A stretch of DNA of 64,000 bases from Phytophthora quininea. Its lineage: Eukaryota; Oomycota; Peronosporomycetes; Peronosporales; Peronosporaceae. Below the pieces are notes generated by a model that was not told where the DNA came from, searched no databases, and saw nothing but the letters and a program-made list of their open reading frames with translations. The stretch spans positions 62,001 through 126,000 of the forward strand of contig JAAVTG010000057.1 in NCBI GenBank assembly GCA_011947345.1, given 5' to 3'. How positions within the stretch are numbered: the first letter of the stretch is position 1; the number at the start of each line of letters is the position of its first letter. This document shows positions 1 through 9,835 of the stretch, one piece after another. A program made the translations under genes and the position numbers.

Positions 1-399
1 ATGCTTCGGGCTGAAGTGACGGACACCACCCCAGACGACGAAGAGCGCATTCTTGGACTGAACCGTTTGAAGTCGTGGAACACGAACCGCCAGGTCAAGA
101 AAGCTGTCAAGAACATCGACAAGGTCGTTGCAAAGGCCAAAAAGGATGGCGATGAAGCTCTTCACCAGGCAACGGTCAAGTTTGCAAATGCGGCTGCCGC
201 GAAGGCCAAGGATGATGCCAAGGAGGCAAAGACGATTGCCGACTTGATTGGCAAGAAGGTGGACCCCGCAGCGCTCAAGAAAGCAGGCGCCTCAGACGGT
301 TTGGTGGAGAAGTACACGGCGGCGCTCGGCACCGCCCAGGCTAAGGCTAAGGCTGAGGTTGAGGCTGCGAAGGCTGCGGCTGCTGCGAAGGCTGGATAG
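1..399 (+). CDS. RxLR/EER-type secreted effector, 5' truncated by window edge
   Basis: The reading frame is open from the first base and ends at a TAG at 397-399, giving 132 visible residues. It begins M-L-R, followed 10 residues later by the acidic run DDEER. In oomycete effectors the host-delivery region is R-x-L-R followed by a D/E-rich EER, so M-L-R could be the last three residues of an RxLR motif whose Arg lies outside the window. The visible methionine would then not be the true start. The rest is a Lys/Ala-rich helical domain with a block around KKVDPAALKKAG and a very Ala/Lys-rich tail. No signal peptide is visible, as expected if the N-terminus is cut off. A similar tail occurs at 7831-7998. 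The role (translocated host-modulating protein) is inferred from the motif only. The alternative is an unrelated Lys/Ala-rich protein with a chance EER. Confidence 0.6.
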   Translation: MLRAEVTDTTPDDEERILGLNRLKSWNTNRQVKKAVKNIDKVVAKAKKDGDEALHQATVKFANAAAAKAKDDAKEAKTIADLIGKKVDPAALKKAGASDGLVEKYTAALGTAQAKAKAEVEAAKAAAAAKAG

Positions 400-689
400 G
401 CAAACTAAGCTACTTGGCTTGATCAAACGCTAGCACAGCACTTTCTACACCTTTAACAGTTCTGTGACAGAACTGTTATCATGAAACGTGTTGATGCAAA
501 ATCGCAAAATGACTACGTACTCAGGGATCGAAAAAAACATTGGCATTGTTATATGGCAAACATTGTTCTCCACAATATTGATTGTGGCGACCTCGTCCAA
601 TATTGTCAGGATCGTGTTGGCAGCTAGCAACTTCTACTCGTAGCTACTCGTACTCTTCAGCCTCTACTTCGCTATCTCCTCATGATACC
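400..689. other. Intergenic, no gene seen
   Basis: This AT-richer stretch lies between the effector stop and the hAT remnant. The only open frames are short and carry no recognisable motif. There is a short inverted repeat around 455-475 (acagttctgtgacagaactgt) immediately downstream of the effector. It could form a hairpin in the 3' end of the transcript, but I cannot assign it a function. Confidence 0.4.
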
Positions 690-1190
690 CTCTCTGCCTA
701 CTTAATCCTCAAGGAGAGGATGGACTCGAGCGTCTTCGCACTCATTCGCTTCCGCATATATCCAACATGCACTTCACTGCAGAGAACAGTCGTTCCACCT
801 CGACGGAGGTAGCTGGAAGCCAAGCCAAATCGATGTATTTCGAGCGGTCTTCCTCTCTGGACTAGGATCTCTCTTCGATAGCTGCTTTGAGTTCCCCGGT
901 GATCTGCGGCGTCTGATGGTAGGCGCGACTGCTGCCTCGTTTCTCCGTAACACCACTCGGACTTGCAGGCCTTGGTGAACGAACACTAGAGGCTTTGGTG
1001 CGCTTCTTCTTTGAAGTGCCTGGGCGGGTCGATTTAGATGTTCTGTGTTTGCGCTTGGTGCTGGGCTCTGTGGAGACACAAGCGCTACCAGAATTAATCG
1101 ATTTCTCTCCTGTGGAGCGCAAAAGCTGATGGATAGTGCTGGTTTCTTCTGAAGGCTTGGGAGCAAACGCCGAGCTGATCGCCATCGTTG
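690..1190 (-). pseudogene. hAT-family transposase C-terminal remnant
   Basis: Reading the minus strand, the piece near 860-780 encodes WLPATSVEVERLFSAVK, followed in a shifted frame by RKRMSAKTLESILSLRI. This is the signature of the hAT dimerisation domain, in which W-(L/V)-P-x-T-S-x-x-x-E-R-L-F-S is followed by R-x-R-M and an E-x-(L/I)-x-L tail. Upstream (about 1185-865) an open 107-codon frame is Lys/Ser-rich and may be the preceding part of the same protein. At least one stop and one frame change separate the pieces, and no DDE core, BED finger or terminal repeats are visible, so I call it a decayed C-terminal fragment. The motif match is good. The extent is uncertain. Confidence 0.55.
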
Positions 1191-1199
1191 GTGGAACAG

Positions 1200-2247
1200 G
1201 CTTGAGCGGAGTGACTAGAGACGAGACTGCCTACGATAGTAGCGTGGTTGGCGGAGGGGTTCGATGCGGAGCTGTCGTGGAGGTTGAGCGGCGGGATGTG
1301 GATTCAAAAGTGTGAGTTGGGGCGCGCCGTCGTCTAGCAAAAAACCTCGCTCGTGCTCTCCCACTTCCTCGTACCTCGAGACTCAGACGTGGTTATTTAT
1401 GCCTCTGCCAACTCGTCGAACAAGGCCTCACAGACACTTCAACGACAAGATACACAATTAGATCGATGCACTGCAATTGTTTTCCCAAGAAATTGACATT
1501 GTTCCGATATTGATTGTGTCGAGCGTCTCGACAACAATCCATATACAATGGATATTGTCCGATGCCTGCTACGTACTATACTGAACAAGATTGAGCAACT
1601 AAAGTGTGAAGTGAGAGGAGGAAAAGCAAAAACAGGGTTTTCGAGGTTTCCTATGGAATTAGTCGCTGGAATAAATGGCTCCAAAATCATCCTGCGGAAG
1701 TTGCTCCCCCTGGCTGGCCAACTGTGCTGCTTAGAGAGATTATGCGGTGGATAATCGACGCTTACCAGGAGTGAACAAGAGAGTTGATGTCAGTAGAGAA
1801 CGCAAGTTGCTTCATTTTGCATTATGCCGTGGCCAAGCCAAGTACGTGTAGTTACTCTTTCGATCACCATGCTGTTGCACCAAATTGCATTGTTTGCAGC
1901 GTTCGCTACCATCACTGGTAGAGCTAATGTCTTCAACGCGGAGGAAGACGCACTCAGCCCGAGTAGATGTCTAAGACTCAACAAACCTGTCGCTACCAGG
2001 GACAACCCCAGCTCGACGCTACAAAGTTCAGGGCTACGACGAATTTCGGATACTACGACGGGTACGTGAGGTACCAACTGCTGGTTTGGCAGCAGCAGAA
2101 GAAACAGAGCTTGCTCAATGTCGTGAGCAAGTTCCGAGACCGCTGGTGCTGCTCCTGCCGCTGCTGGTGCTGCTCCTGCCGCCGCTGGTGCTGCCCCTGC
2201 CGCCGCTGCCGGTGGTACCCGAAGCTGGTCGTTCTGGCCGTGGAACT
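1200..2247. other. Gene-free stretch between transposon remnants
   Basis: The longest frames here are 60-100 codons on both strands and overlap one another without any motif I recognise. The base composition is mixed. From about 2150 to 2215 there is a low-complexity CTG/CCG-rich tract (a degenerate repeat of gctgctcctgcc-like units) that creates Leu-rich or Gly/Ser-rich frames depending on the frame read. I see no RNA gene and no convincing coding sequence. Confidence 0.4.
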
Positions 2248-2390
2248 AGCAAACTCAACAGCGTAGTTTGTCCACAAAGGTATTTCCTATACGAACACGT
2301 TTTGGCCGCTGCTGCTGGTACCCAAAACTGGAGCAAACTCAACAGCGTAGTTTGTCCGCAAAGGTATATCCTATACAAACACGTTTTGGC
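2248..2390 (+). repeat. Two-copy 59-bp direct repeat, period 84
   Basis: A 59-base unit starting agcaaactcaacagcgtag occurs at 2248-2306 and again at 2332-2390, with only about four differences. The first copy reads tccacaaaggtatttcc and the second tccgcaaaggtatatcc. The 25 bases between the copies contain gctgctgctggtacc, which resembles the CTG-rich tract just upstream (2150-2215). The full unit is therefore probably a longer tandem repeat that has lost copies. It may be the edge of a degenerate element or a minisatellite. No coding role is evident. Confidence 0.7.
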
Positions 2391-2794
2391 TTTTTGCTGG
2401 ACGCTTCTACCACAGTTGTATATTCCGAATGTGATGAGTTGAACGAAGTTTTAATCCTCCAGGAAAGTAGTAAAGTGGTATTCCGAAACCAATGCATCAC
2501 ATGTGGACGTCATGAACGGCCTAATGTATTAGAAACTGGCGCATTCACACACAGTGAAACTAGCGGGGCTGTAGTTAAAACCCCTTACCGTTGTCGAAAT
2601 GAGCGAGCTGCCTAATCAGCGACTGCATAAACGATTATGAAATGTTGTAGCTGTGCAGATTGATACTGGTAAACGGAAAGATACATACAGTAATGACTTC
2701 CGAAGCAAACCATGGTCGAACTCACGCCTTCGTCAATATAATGCAACCTCGGATTCATATGGCTTCATTGTGATAGTATTGACTACCTTAGAGT

Positions 2795-2816
2795 GTCCGT
2801 ACCGGTAGAGCTATCC
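2795..2816 (+). repeat. Left terminal inverted repeat of Harbinger element
   Basis: The 22 bases beginning gtccgtaccggtagagct are the inverse complement of 5502-5523 except at two positions. They are preceded by gag, which may be the true element end, and by a TTA triplet at 2788-2790, the preferred PIF/Harbinger target. Confidence 0.7.
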
Positions 2817-2924
2817 CTATCGTAAATTTGGCGGCGAAACCATGTGATAATTATAGGTTTGGCAATAGCGTGCGAAATTCTCACAGCGGTATCGCTATTT
2901 TCCAGTCACCTAGAGTGTGAAGTA

Positions 2925-4303
2925 ATGGATCTCGATGCTGGTGCAAGATGGGTTGAAGCTTTCCTGGACGAAGCTGATGAAGAAGAAACTGCTTTCATCG
3001 CTGCCATCGAGCGGATACCACGTGAGTTGGAAATACCTTCACTTCCAGGCGGCTCGCGACCTGGACAGGCACCAAACAAGGCCAGAGATCCCGCGGGTAG
3101 ACACATCAGACTGCTTCGACAATACTTTGGGCCCTATCCAATCTACAACGAGCGTGACTTCAGAAAACGTTTTCGAATGCGCCAGCTTCTTTTGTGCGCA
3201 TATTCGAAGGCGTAGTAGCGAAAGACCCTTACTTTGTGCAGAAGCCTGATGCAACAGGAAAAGCGGGGATATCCAGTCTACTGAAGGTGACAGCAGCGCT
3301 TCGTCTTCTTGCTTATGCATCTGCAGCGGATTTGGTTGATGAAAATCTTGAACTGTCCGAGTCGACTGCACTTCAGTGCCTGAAACGATTTTGTGAGGCG
3401 GTCATCAATCGATTTGGCAGCGAGTTCTTGCGTTCTCCTTCCCCGCAAGAGCTCCAAGATATTCTGGGGCAAAATGCAAGGCGTGGTTTCATTGGCATCG
3501 TGGGCTCGGTGGATTGCATGCACTGGCAATGGCGAAACTGTCCAACAGCTTTAGCAGGTCAACACAAGGGAAAAGAGAAGAAGCCCACGAAAGTACTGGA
3601 GGCAGTAGCGGATTATAACCTGCGTATATGGCATTGCAACTTTGGTTCGCCGGGTTCGCTCAACGACATTAGCATTTTGGACCAGTCCAACCTCTTCGAT
3701 GCCTTTTTGCAAGGTTGGGCCCCGAGGGTGGAATTTTCGCTTTCTGGTAAGAGTATGTGTTTAAGTTTTGGAACTACATGTAGCTAATCACTCCAACCCG
3801 CAACAGGAAATAAGCACTTCACGCCGTACTTGCTAGCAGACGGCATATACCCAGAATGGGCGGTGTTCGTGAAGTCAATTGAGCGACCCCGAGGAAATAA
3901 GCAGAAATACTATGCAGCAAGACAGGAAGCGTGTCGAAAAGACGTCGAACGTTGCTTTGGGGTACTCCAGGCGCGTTTTCGGATCATTGACACGCCGTGC
4001 CGTTTGTGGAGGGCTGATGCCATGGGGACTGTGATGCACGCATGCATAATCCTGCATAATATGATTGTCGTCGATGAACTGAGTGACCCTGGTTTCACTG
4101 GTCATGACTATCTCTTCCAAAATGACGCTCAACCGGGCGGGATACCCGACATTCGTGTCGAACGACCGCGTTCCTCACCACGACCTGCCACGGTCGCCGT
4201 CCTCATCGTAAACACGGCTCTACTTCGCAGCAAACAGCAGCATCATCGATTGAGGGAGGATCTGATGAGCCATATTTGGGAACTACGTGGAGCTGACGAC
4301 TAA
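2925..4303 (+). CDS. PIF/Harbinger DDE transposase (one frame break)
   Basis: This is the nuclease of the Harbinger element. I start at the ATG at 2925 (MDLDAG). The frame runs to about 3190, where one base appears to be missing in a T run, since the frame upstream ends at a stop while the next frame continues with the family's conserved sequence. The DDE_4 nuclease motifs follow: GSVDCMHW (first Asp), GSLNDISILDQS (second Asp) and KDVERCFGVLQARF (the Glu). An intron is placed at 3747-3806 (gtaagag...caacag, 60 nt, with ctaat upstream). Splicing it joins FSLSG to NKHFTPYLLADGIYP as the family requires. The protein ends at the TAA after WELRGADD. It would cut and paste the element together with the partner protein encoded at 4375-5335. 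Whether this copy is functional depends on the break near 3190. Confidence 0.8.
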
Positions 4304-4374
4304 TGTGTACTGCATAGCTTGCAAGTCAATACACTTTCACTGAGGTAAAACAAAATAATGTCAATCCTGTAGCT

Positions 4375-5335
4375 CTAAAATGTAAGTAGAATCTCAGCGT
4401 CGTTGGGTAGTGAAGCTGTATAGCTGGCAGTACTTGCAGATGTAGCTCCAATTGAAGCGCTATCTGTCGAAATAGCATCGGAAGTTGAAGGTGTAGTGTC
4501 AACAGCAATACCAGAGTCAATGCCTTGACTTGATTCGCCTGCCAAGCTTCCACTTAAACCGCCTTCCAAAGCTGCAGCTTCCTTTCGAAGACGTGCCAGC
4601 ACGATTTTACGCTTGAGTGCCACGTACTCCTTTGCATGTTCGTCGTCATCATCAGGTCGCAGGCTAAAAGGATTTAACTCAACTTGCTCTTGAGCAACTT
4701 GGTTGCGGGTAGCTGCGTTTTTGCCATGCGTTCGGTTGCTTTCACTTGCCTTGCATAAAGAGCATGGTTGGCACGATCTAATTTAGCTTTTGTTGGCCTA
4801 GAGGTCTGGCGTGATCATCTTGAACCTGGTCCTCAACTCTGACGGTAGCTCCGTCAAATTCAGGCTCCACTGAGCGCAAAGTACGAGCACGCTTGTTCGA
4901 TGACTGCCTGTCTTGAATTCCTGCGCGCCAAGCACCCCACTTCTCGGAGGTTTTCAACACGTGCCAGCACTGCAAAAAGCGAAAGCGTCCATTGCCTGGA
5001 GTGGACTCGTATAATTCGACCGCCTGGTGCTCAATGTCCGACAACAAACGGCCACTTGGATCTAATGCTGTAACGCGACCATGACAATCCACGAACTTCG
5101 AGACGGAGGCAGATATTGTGGAAGACCGAGAGCTGAGAGAAGTCACAGCACGATCTTGGACCTTGATCTGCCTTTCCTCGACGAGCTCGTCGAATACAAG
5201 CTTGATACGGCCGTAGAATTCATCACCGCACTGGTTGATGCCTGTACCGCCGTCGTTGCTAACCTCGATCCAGGCCTCACAGAGTGCTTTATCCTCCGCT
5301 GCACGATAGTTTGCTCCTCGTGGACGACCGCTCAT
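4375..5335 (-). CDS. Harbinger partner protein, Myb/SANT-like (two frame breaks)
   Basis: It starts at 5335 (MSGRPRGANY) and contains an N-terminal Myb/SANT-like helical block (AEDKALCEAWIEVSNDGG) and the motif RFLQCWHVLKTSEKW, characteristic of the DNA-binding partner (NAM-associated, PIF2-like) that accompanies Harbinger transposases. The C-terminal region is a charged helix (KRKIVLARLRKEAAALEGG). The frame breaks near 4790, where adding one A to an A4 run restores continuity, and again near 4730, where adding one A to an A5 run does so. The gene is convergent with the transposase, about 70 bases apart. Its known role in the family is to bind the element ends and import the transposase into the nucleus. 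That is family knowledge, not something shown here. Confidence 0.7.
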
Positions 5336-5501
5336 CTTGGTAATGAGCCGTGGTTACTAACGCTCCCCGCCGCTATTTCTACGGCCAAATTTGTCGGCTG
5401 AAATAGCTCTGGAGACCGATTGCTATTTTTTATCTGCCATTTGGCGCCACCGTTGGCGCCCCCAAAAGCCAAACTAAAGCCAGATTTGGGATTTGTCGGC
5501 T

Positions 5502-5523
5502 GGATAGCTCGACCAGTACGGAC
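5502..5523 (-). repeat. Right terminal inverted repeat of Harbinger element
   Basis: The 22 bases ggatagctcgaccagtacgg+ac pair with 2795-2816 with two mismatches. A related copy of the subterminal sequence atttgtcggctg occurs at 5389 and again at 5491, 102 bases apart. Such subterminal repeats are commonly bound by the partner or transposase proteins of DNA transposons. Confidence 0.7.
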
Positions 5524-5528
5524 TTGCT

Positions 5529-5816
5529 TCGACATCGTTTCGTTTCGTTTCGAAGTGGGTACATTGATGTCACTTACACTATGTCTAACGACTTCTGGTG
5601 CCCGTACCAGCAATGCCCTGTTCGTCGTTGCTGTCATCCCTTGAGTCGATCAGATCCGCCCCAGAGTCCCCCTCACACCCTTACACAGTGTCAGAGGCGG
5701 CATCCGAGAAAGCTTCATTCGTATTATTTGCAAGCCAATGTCCAATACCGGCTCGCATGTGGGCTAGCGCCTTGTTCCAGTATGAATTTATAGTCGACCC
5801 CAAAGCGGGGGGCTTG
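5529..5816. other. Flank right of Harbinger element, no gene seen
   Basis: Several overlapping 60-120 codon frames exist on the plus strand but none shows a domain or hydrophobic leader that I trust. If the RxLR-like sequence that follows is a real gene, its signal peptide should lie here, yet I do not see a clear one. Confidence 0.35.
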
Positions 5817-6063
5817 CTTCGACATCACCGCGGCCAATTCATCTTCGACACACTTAACGCCACCAACGAGCATTCGAGAAATCGTCTGCTTCGTACTACA
5901 AGACCGACGACATGGAGGAGCGAGCTTTCATGTAAAGATCGGGAACATAAAGCGCGCAGCTAACAACGAGCTCGTCGTGGCAAGCGAGGCCCCAGCAAAG
6001 GCCACGAAGACGTCTGTATTGAAAGAATACAATGTTCTCAGGGCCAAGGCAAAGCAAGCATAG
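5817..6063 (+). pseudogene. RxLR-EER effector-like gene, broken frame
   Basis: At 5883-5894 one frame reads R-L-L-R. Twenty bases further, at 5915-5923, a different frame reads E-E-R, preceded by two Asp and a Met. The order and spacing (about ten residues) fit RxLR-EER effectors. Before the motif a Ser/Thr-rich stretch (ANSSSTHLTPPTSIR) resembles the linker that normally precedes RxLR. After it a Lys-rich 45-residue tail ends at 6061-6063. Three frame changes are needed between these parts, each explicable by one absent base. I do not see a convincing signal peptide. It is either a degraded effector or a real one damaged by sequence errors. It sits directly beside the Harbinger element and 5.5 kb from the effector at the left edge. 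Confidence 0.5.
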
Positions 6064-7830
6064 ATGTTTGATCCGCAAGAAATGGGACCCTGTCAAAAGA
6101 TGGGCTAGGCGACGCAGCTCGACATTGCTTACTACTTCTACAAGCACACCGACAAGACCGGTCCGAAACGGGCTTAGCGACTCAACGGGTAGTGCTATTT
6201 AACGCAGTAGCACCACCGGGAATTTTGTCATAGGGCAGCATTTTGTCATGCCATCCAAGATGTTACGACGATTTAAAGCACTACAAAACCTTTTGTTATA
6301 ACTTATGGGTGAAGAGCACATCAGGCATAAACTGACCCCGGGATTCATCTTCTCTGCAGAAGGCCATGGTGGTCTAGGACTACAAAATATTGAAGTAGCA
6401 TTACGAACGACACGAATGAATCAAGCTGAAAGATGAGTGAGAAACACATACATGTGCTAGCATACCCCGACAGACTTACCGATGGATGCTGCTGTCAATA
6501 TACCCCAACCTCCTCAGCCCAGGTGAACAGGTGCAGAAGACAAAGATTTCGAAAAAAATACTCTATCATGAGAAAGCAGAACTCGGTAGATTAGAATTAT
6601 ATGAGAGCTCAACAGCGCAGCTGAAGATGCAGCCTCGGGGATCGAGGGATCAACAAGTATCGGAGTCGTTCCCGTGTCCAGAAGCCACACCATGTTTTGC
6701 CTCAAAATCAGTGGAAGGAGAAATTCCGAAAGCAGCAATGGACTGTGTACGCCGAAGCAATTGGGATAACATCGCTTGGGTTGTATCTGACGACAAACCA
6801 ATCCAGCTGCGAGAACTCCAGTGATTCAGCCAGGGAAAATGAGGATATCCACAAGCCGAGCACCAAAAGAATTCATCGTTTTCCTCCATTGCAATATCGT
6901 CCACAAAAAAACAGCATTATAGGTAAATGCGACGTTGGTGCGCTAGTGTACGTACTAGGCAACATCCCGCATCAGGTCTGGGACAAACCAACTCACCAGA
7001 TAAAACCTTAGCGTTTTCCGCCTCTACAGCACGAATACCTCTGGGAAAGTATGTCGAGCTTCTTCGTGATAGCGCGAGAAAAATCAAATCCAGCACACAC
7101 AACTTTTCAACGCAAGCGCGACAGCGAGGGGTGGACCTGGAGCTTAACCAGTCGTACCATAGATGACAGATCCGACAAAGACCCCGAGAGTCTCAAGCTA
7201 GAACAGTAAATAACAGGATGGAGTTTTCGGCCAAACCCATTGTTATTCCCACTGCCATGGACAGCACCAGAAAATACAAGGCCGATTCGCATACGCATGG
7301 TGATTAGAAAGGAGAGAGCAAAACAATTACGACGACGACCAACGTTTTCAGTAAAAAAAAAAACTAAACAAGATGGTTCAGGCAGCAGAAAGACATCCGT
7401 GGACGCAGGCAGCTCAAGAACAAACGCCCAAAGAAATTTGGGAGCACACATACATCAAAACTAGCACTGTTAGGAACGGCTCAAGTTTACTTGAAAAGTG
7501 CGCAGCCAATTCAGAAGAAACTATTAGCAGCGACAGCCAAAGAAGGAGCCTCAAAGGAGGCAAATGCAGTAGCATGGACAACCAGCAGGAAGAAAGATGT
7601 ATCGGCTATCATAAAACTGATTCAGAAATTTGGTGACAAGGAGATACAGTGGTCACAACCCCTTCCAGCCCAACTCAGGAGATGATTCAACTACAGCTAC
7701 AGCGACCCGGAACACGGCATCCCAAGACAAAAGTGAAACAAACAGGAAGCGTTAGGCAGAGATATCAGGAATCTATCAGTTAGAGATAACAAAAATAGAG
7801 GACCTATGAACCACCACCGAGTGTATTGTC
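6064..7830. other. Unassigned AT-rich stretch, probably decayed mobile DNA
   Basis: About 1.8 kb holds only frames of 60-115 codons on both strands, with poor codon character and A-rich composition. One plus-strand piece near 7490-7680 (ending FGDKEIQWSQPLPAQ) has a Lys/Ala-rich, gag-like look, but I cannot assign it to a family. I see no terminal repeats, RNA gene or intact coding sequence. Confidence 0.4.
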
Positions 7831-7998
7831 AAAAGTTTGGACCCCGCATTCATCCAGAAAAAGCTTCACCTACGAAGGCCGAACCTCCGCGCCAAGAACC
7901 TCAAGGCCGCCCAGATTTCGAGCAAGTACGAGATGGTGTACCGCATCACGCAATTGGGTAAGAAAGGTGTTGCTGCTGCGAAAACCAAGGCCGCATAG
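7831..7998 (+). pseudogene. RxLR-effector C-terminal-like fragment
   Basis: A 55-codon frame ends at TAG 7996-7998 and reads KSLDPAFIQKKL, then a basic stretch, then SSKYEMVYRITQLGKKG and an Ala/Lys tail. The block [K]-x-[V/L]-D-P-A-x-x-x-K-K, a Tyr-containing helix and an Ala/Lys-rich end also occur in the effector at 1-399, so this looks like the 3' end of a related effector gene. No RxLR, EER or signal sequence is visible upstream. It could be a remnant or the last part of a gene broken by errors. Confidence 0.35.
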
Positions 7999-8168
7999 AT
8001 TCCTGAAGGAGGTCAACCAACTTTATGTCACAAGCATTTGTCGTTACCTTTTTTTTAATTGGAACAAAAAAGTTGACGTTGACCGTCATTCTGACTCCGT
8101 CCGATAGTGTTGCGCTATTCTGCAAGTGCAAATTTGCCCTTGTGACCTTTCAAGATTCAAGATGGAGA

Positions 8169-8568
8169 AGAAGGCCTCCCCCAAATAAAGTGCTCGCAAG
8201 AGCTGGCTAAGGCTGCCGAAGCCGCAGCTACGCGCAACATTCGCCATGAAGACTATCTGCAGATCAGGCGCAACCGCATGTTCGATCGACTCGAAGATCT
8301 GTACAAGGACTACCTGGCGGCAAGAGGCGCCAGCGGCTCGACTTCAGACGCTACGACGCCGGCGGCAACCAGCGAGGCTAGATTGGAGTCACCTGCCAAG
8401 CTTGGTGAAAAATCGACACCGCTGCGCACTTTGTGCCAGCAAGCTGCCAGCAGGCAAGGCAACGGAGGCGCCTCAGACAAAGTTTAGATGCGAGGCTTGC
8501 GGCATGTACTTGTGTTGCAACAGCAGCAGGAATTGCTTTTAGAGCAGCATCTCAAATCTGAAAAATAG
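8169..8568 (+). pseudogene. piggyBac-like transposase C-terminal fragment
   Basis: One frame carries a charged helical stretch (EDYLQIRRNRMFDRLEDLYK) and then a Ser/Thr/Ala linker. A second frame continues with HRCALCASKL and FRCEACGMYLCCNSSRNCF. A third gives LEQHLKSEK and a TAG at 8566-8568. The C-x2-C, C-x2-C, L-C and C-F-x-x-H spacing is that of the Cys-rich C-terminal finger of piggyBac-type transposases, which in that family helps bind the element ends. The catalytic Asp domain is not present in the window at a recognisable level. The frame changes could be real decay or single-base errors such as those seen elsewhere here. Confidence 0.45.
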
Positions 8569-8595
8569 TCTGTCTAACGCTAAATTTCTAAGATA

Positions 8596-9623
8596 ATGCA
8601 ACACAAAGGGGTAATGGAGCTGACTTCCGAGCCAACCAAGGCGACCACCATGGCTTCATCACCCGGGTGGTCAACACTGCTACAAGAGCTTCAAGCGACG
8701 GCTGGGCTTCGCATCACGAAGGCGCGTCTGGGTCGCGTTGCTCCGACACTTGCTGCGCGGCGCCCGCGCCCGCTGGAAGTGCTGCTGCCTTCTGCTTCAC
8801 CATCGCCTCCACCACCATCATTGCCGCTGCTGTTGTCGCCTGTTTGCCCAGTCTCTGCTCCTGTTGAAGTAGACCATCACTCTGCTTCGACTACCGACGT
8901 GCTGCGCTTCGCGTTGGCCACGTACTTCATGAAGCGTGGCGGCTCTCGCTCGTGCCAAGCTGTTGACGACTTCTTCTTCACGTCCCCATCCTTCGACCTA
9001 ACTTTCGACAGTGAAAAGGACGACGTTGAAGAGGACCAATTAACTAGTGAAACCCCTCGGACGAGTCCTTCTCGAGTGTGGTGTGGACTCACGTGCTGAG
9101 TCTAAGCCAGTTGCTGCAGGAGCAGCGCTTCCAAGAGTGTGTGCAACAAGTGGCGGAACTACGAGAGTATACACTCAATGAGGGTCTGTTGCCTTCGTTG
9201 GTTACTGTCTTGGTGAAGATGCTCAAGGAGGAAGACCAAGACGCAGAGAAGATCCTCAAGGTATGCAGGATAACCAGGCTAGTGAAGCTAACTCTAACGT
9301 GCTTGGATGCAGTAATCCAGTCGTTGTGTTTCGAAAATGGCGAACCTTCAGCCGCGTTCGATCAGGTAAATCGAGTAGTCTGACTTCTCGTTTGACTGCA
9401 ACCTCACCACGAATGGAAGTTGGTTGAGCTGCTGTTTGAAGCGCTGGCAAACTGCAGCGAGAACAAGGAGATTAAGGTGGAAAATTGGCTATTGCGAGCT
9501 TTGAACAGTACCATGAATGCGCTCCACCACCATGAGCAGCATTTCCGGATTGAAAGTATGACCGCCAAGCTACAAGCACTGACCCAGGCGACAGCCCAGC
9601 ACTCGGACGAACACACCTTTTGA
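8596..9623 (+). CDS. Unrecognised spliced gene, about 304 residues
   Basis: I start at ATG 8596. Exons are 8596-9260, 9321-9365 and 9420-9623, with introns of 60 nt (gtatgc...ccag) and 54 nt (gtaaat...gaag). Near 9065 the frame must shift by one base. With one extra base the total is exactly 305 codons. The N-terminal half is Pro/Ala/Ser-rich (PSPPPPSLPL). It is followed by an acidic stretch (SEKDDVEEDQLTSETPRTS) and then a helical C-terminal domain (LSLSQLLQEQRFQECVQQV ... NSTMNALHHHEQHFRIESM) that looks like an alpha-solenoid or coiled coil. I do not recognise the family. It ends 212 bases before the stop of the convergent tepsin-like gene. Confidence 0.55.
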
Positions 9624-9835
9624 CACACAAATCCACAGCCCAGACACTTTCCGTTTCTCTTTCCTTTTCAGTCTCCGATTTCATCTACGTTGACGGACGT
9701 TCGCTGGCCTACTAAGCGAACATGATCTTCACCCGGCAACTCTTTGCCTCAGTTTCCTGTAGATACGACGTCGATCCCTTGCTTCTTCTCCTACCGTCGA
9801 AGCTATCTGGAGGATTACTATACAGGAGCCATCGT

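Larger units (their letters stand above)
2791..5528. mobile_element. PIF/Harbinger DNA transposon, near-complete
   Basis: The element carries the two genes typical of PIF/Harbinger: a DDE transposase (plus strand, 2925-4303) and a Myb/SANT-like partner protein (minus strand, 4375-5335), convergently arranged. It is bounded by inverted repeats at 2795-2816 and 5502-5523 that match at 20 of 22 positions. Just outside the left repeat, TTA lies at 2788-2790. Outside the right end the corresponding triplet is TTC, so a TTA target duplication is plausible but imperfect, and the outermost few bases of the right end differ from the left. Both genes are interrupted only by single-base frame breaks at homopolymers. 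The copy may therefore be more intact than it looks, given the same error pattern in host genes nearby. Confidence 0.75.

Noticed and set aside
2248..2390. CRISPR-like repeat
   Set aside because: There are only two copies and the spacer resembles nearby low-complexity sequence. The genome is eukaryotic.
3194..3790. Separate small gene downstream of the transposase N-terminus
   Set aside because: It is the continuation of the same transposase after a one-base break. The motifs run on without a gap.
5523..5826. A 14-base identical repeat (cttgcttcgacatc) at 5523 and 5813 beside the Harbinger end, possibly a target duplication
   Set aside because: Harbinger duplicates three bases, and the second copy is 290 bp away from the element. 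Several chance 14-mers are expected in 64 kb.
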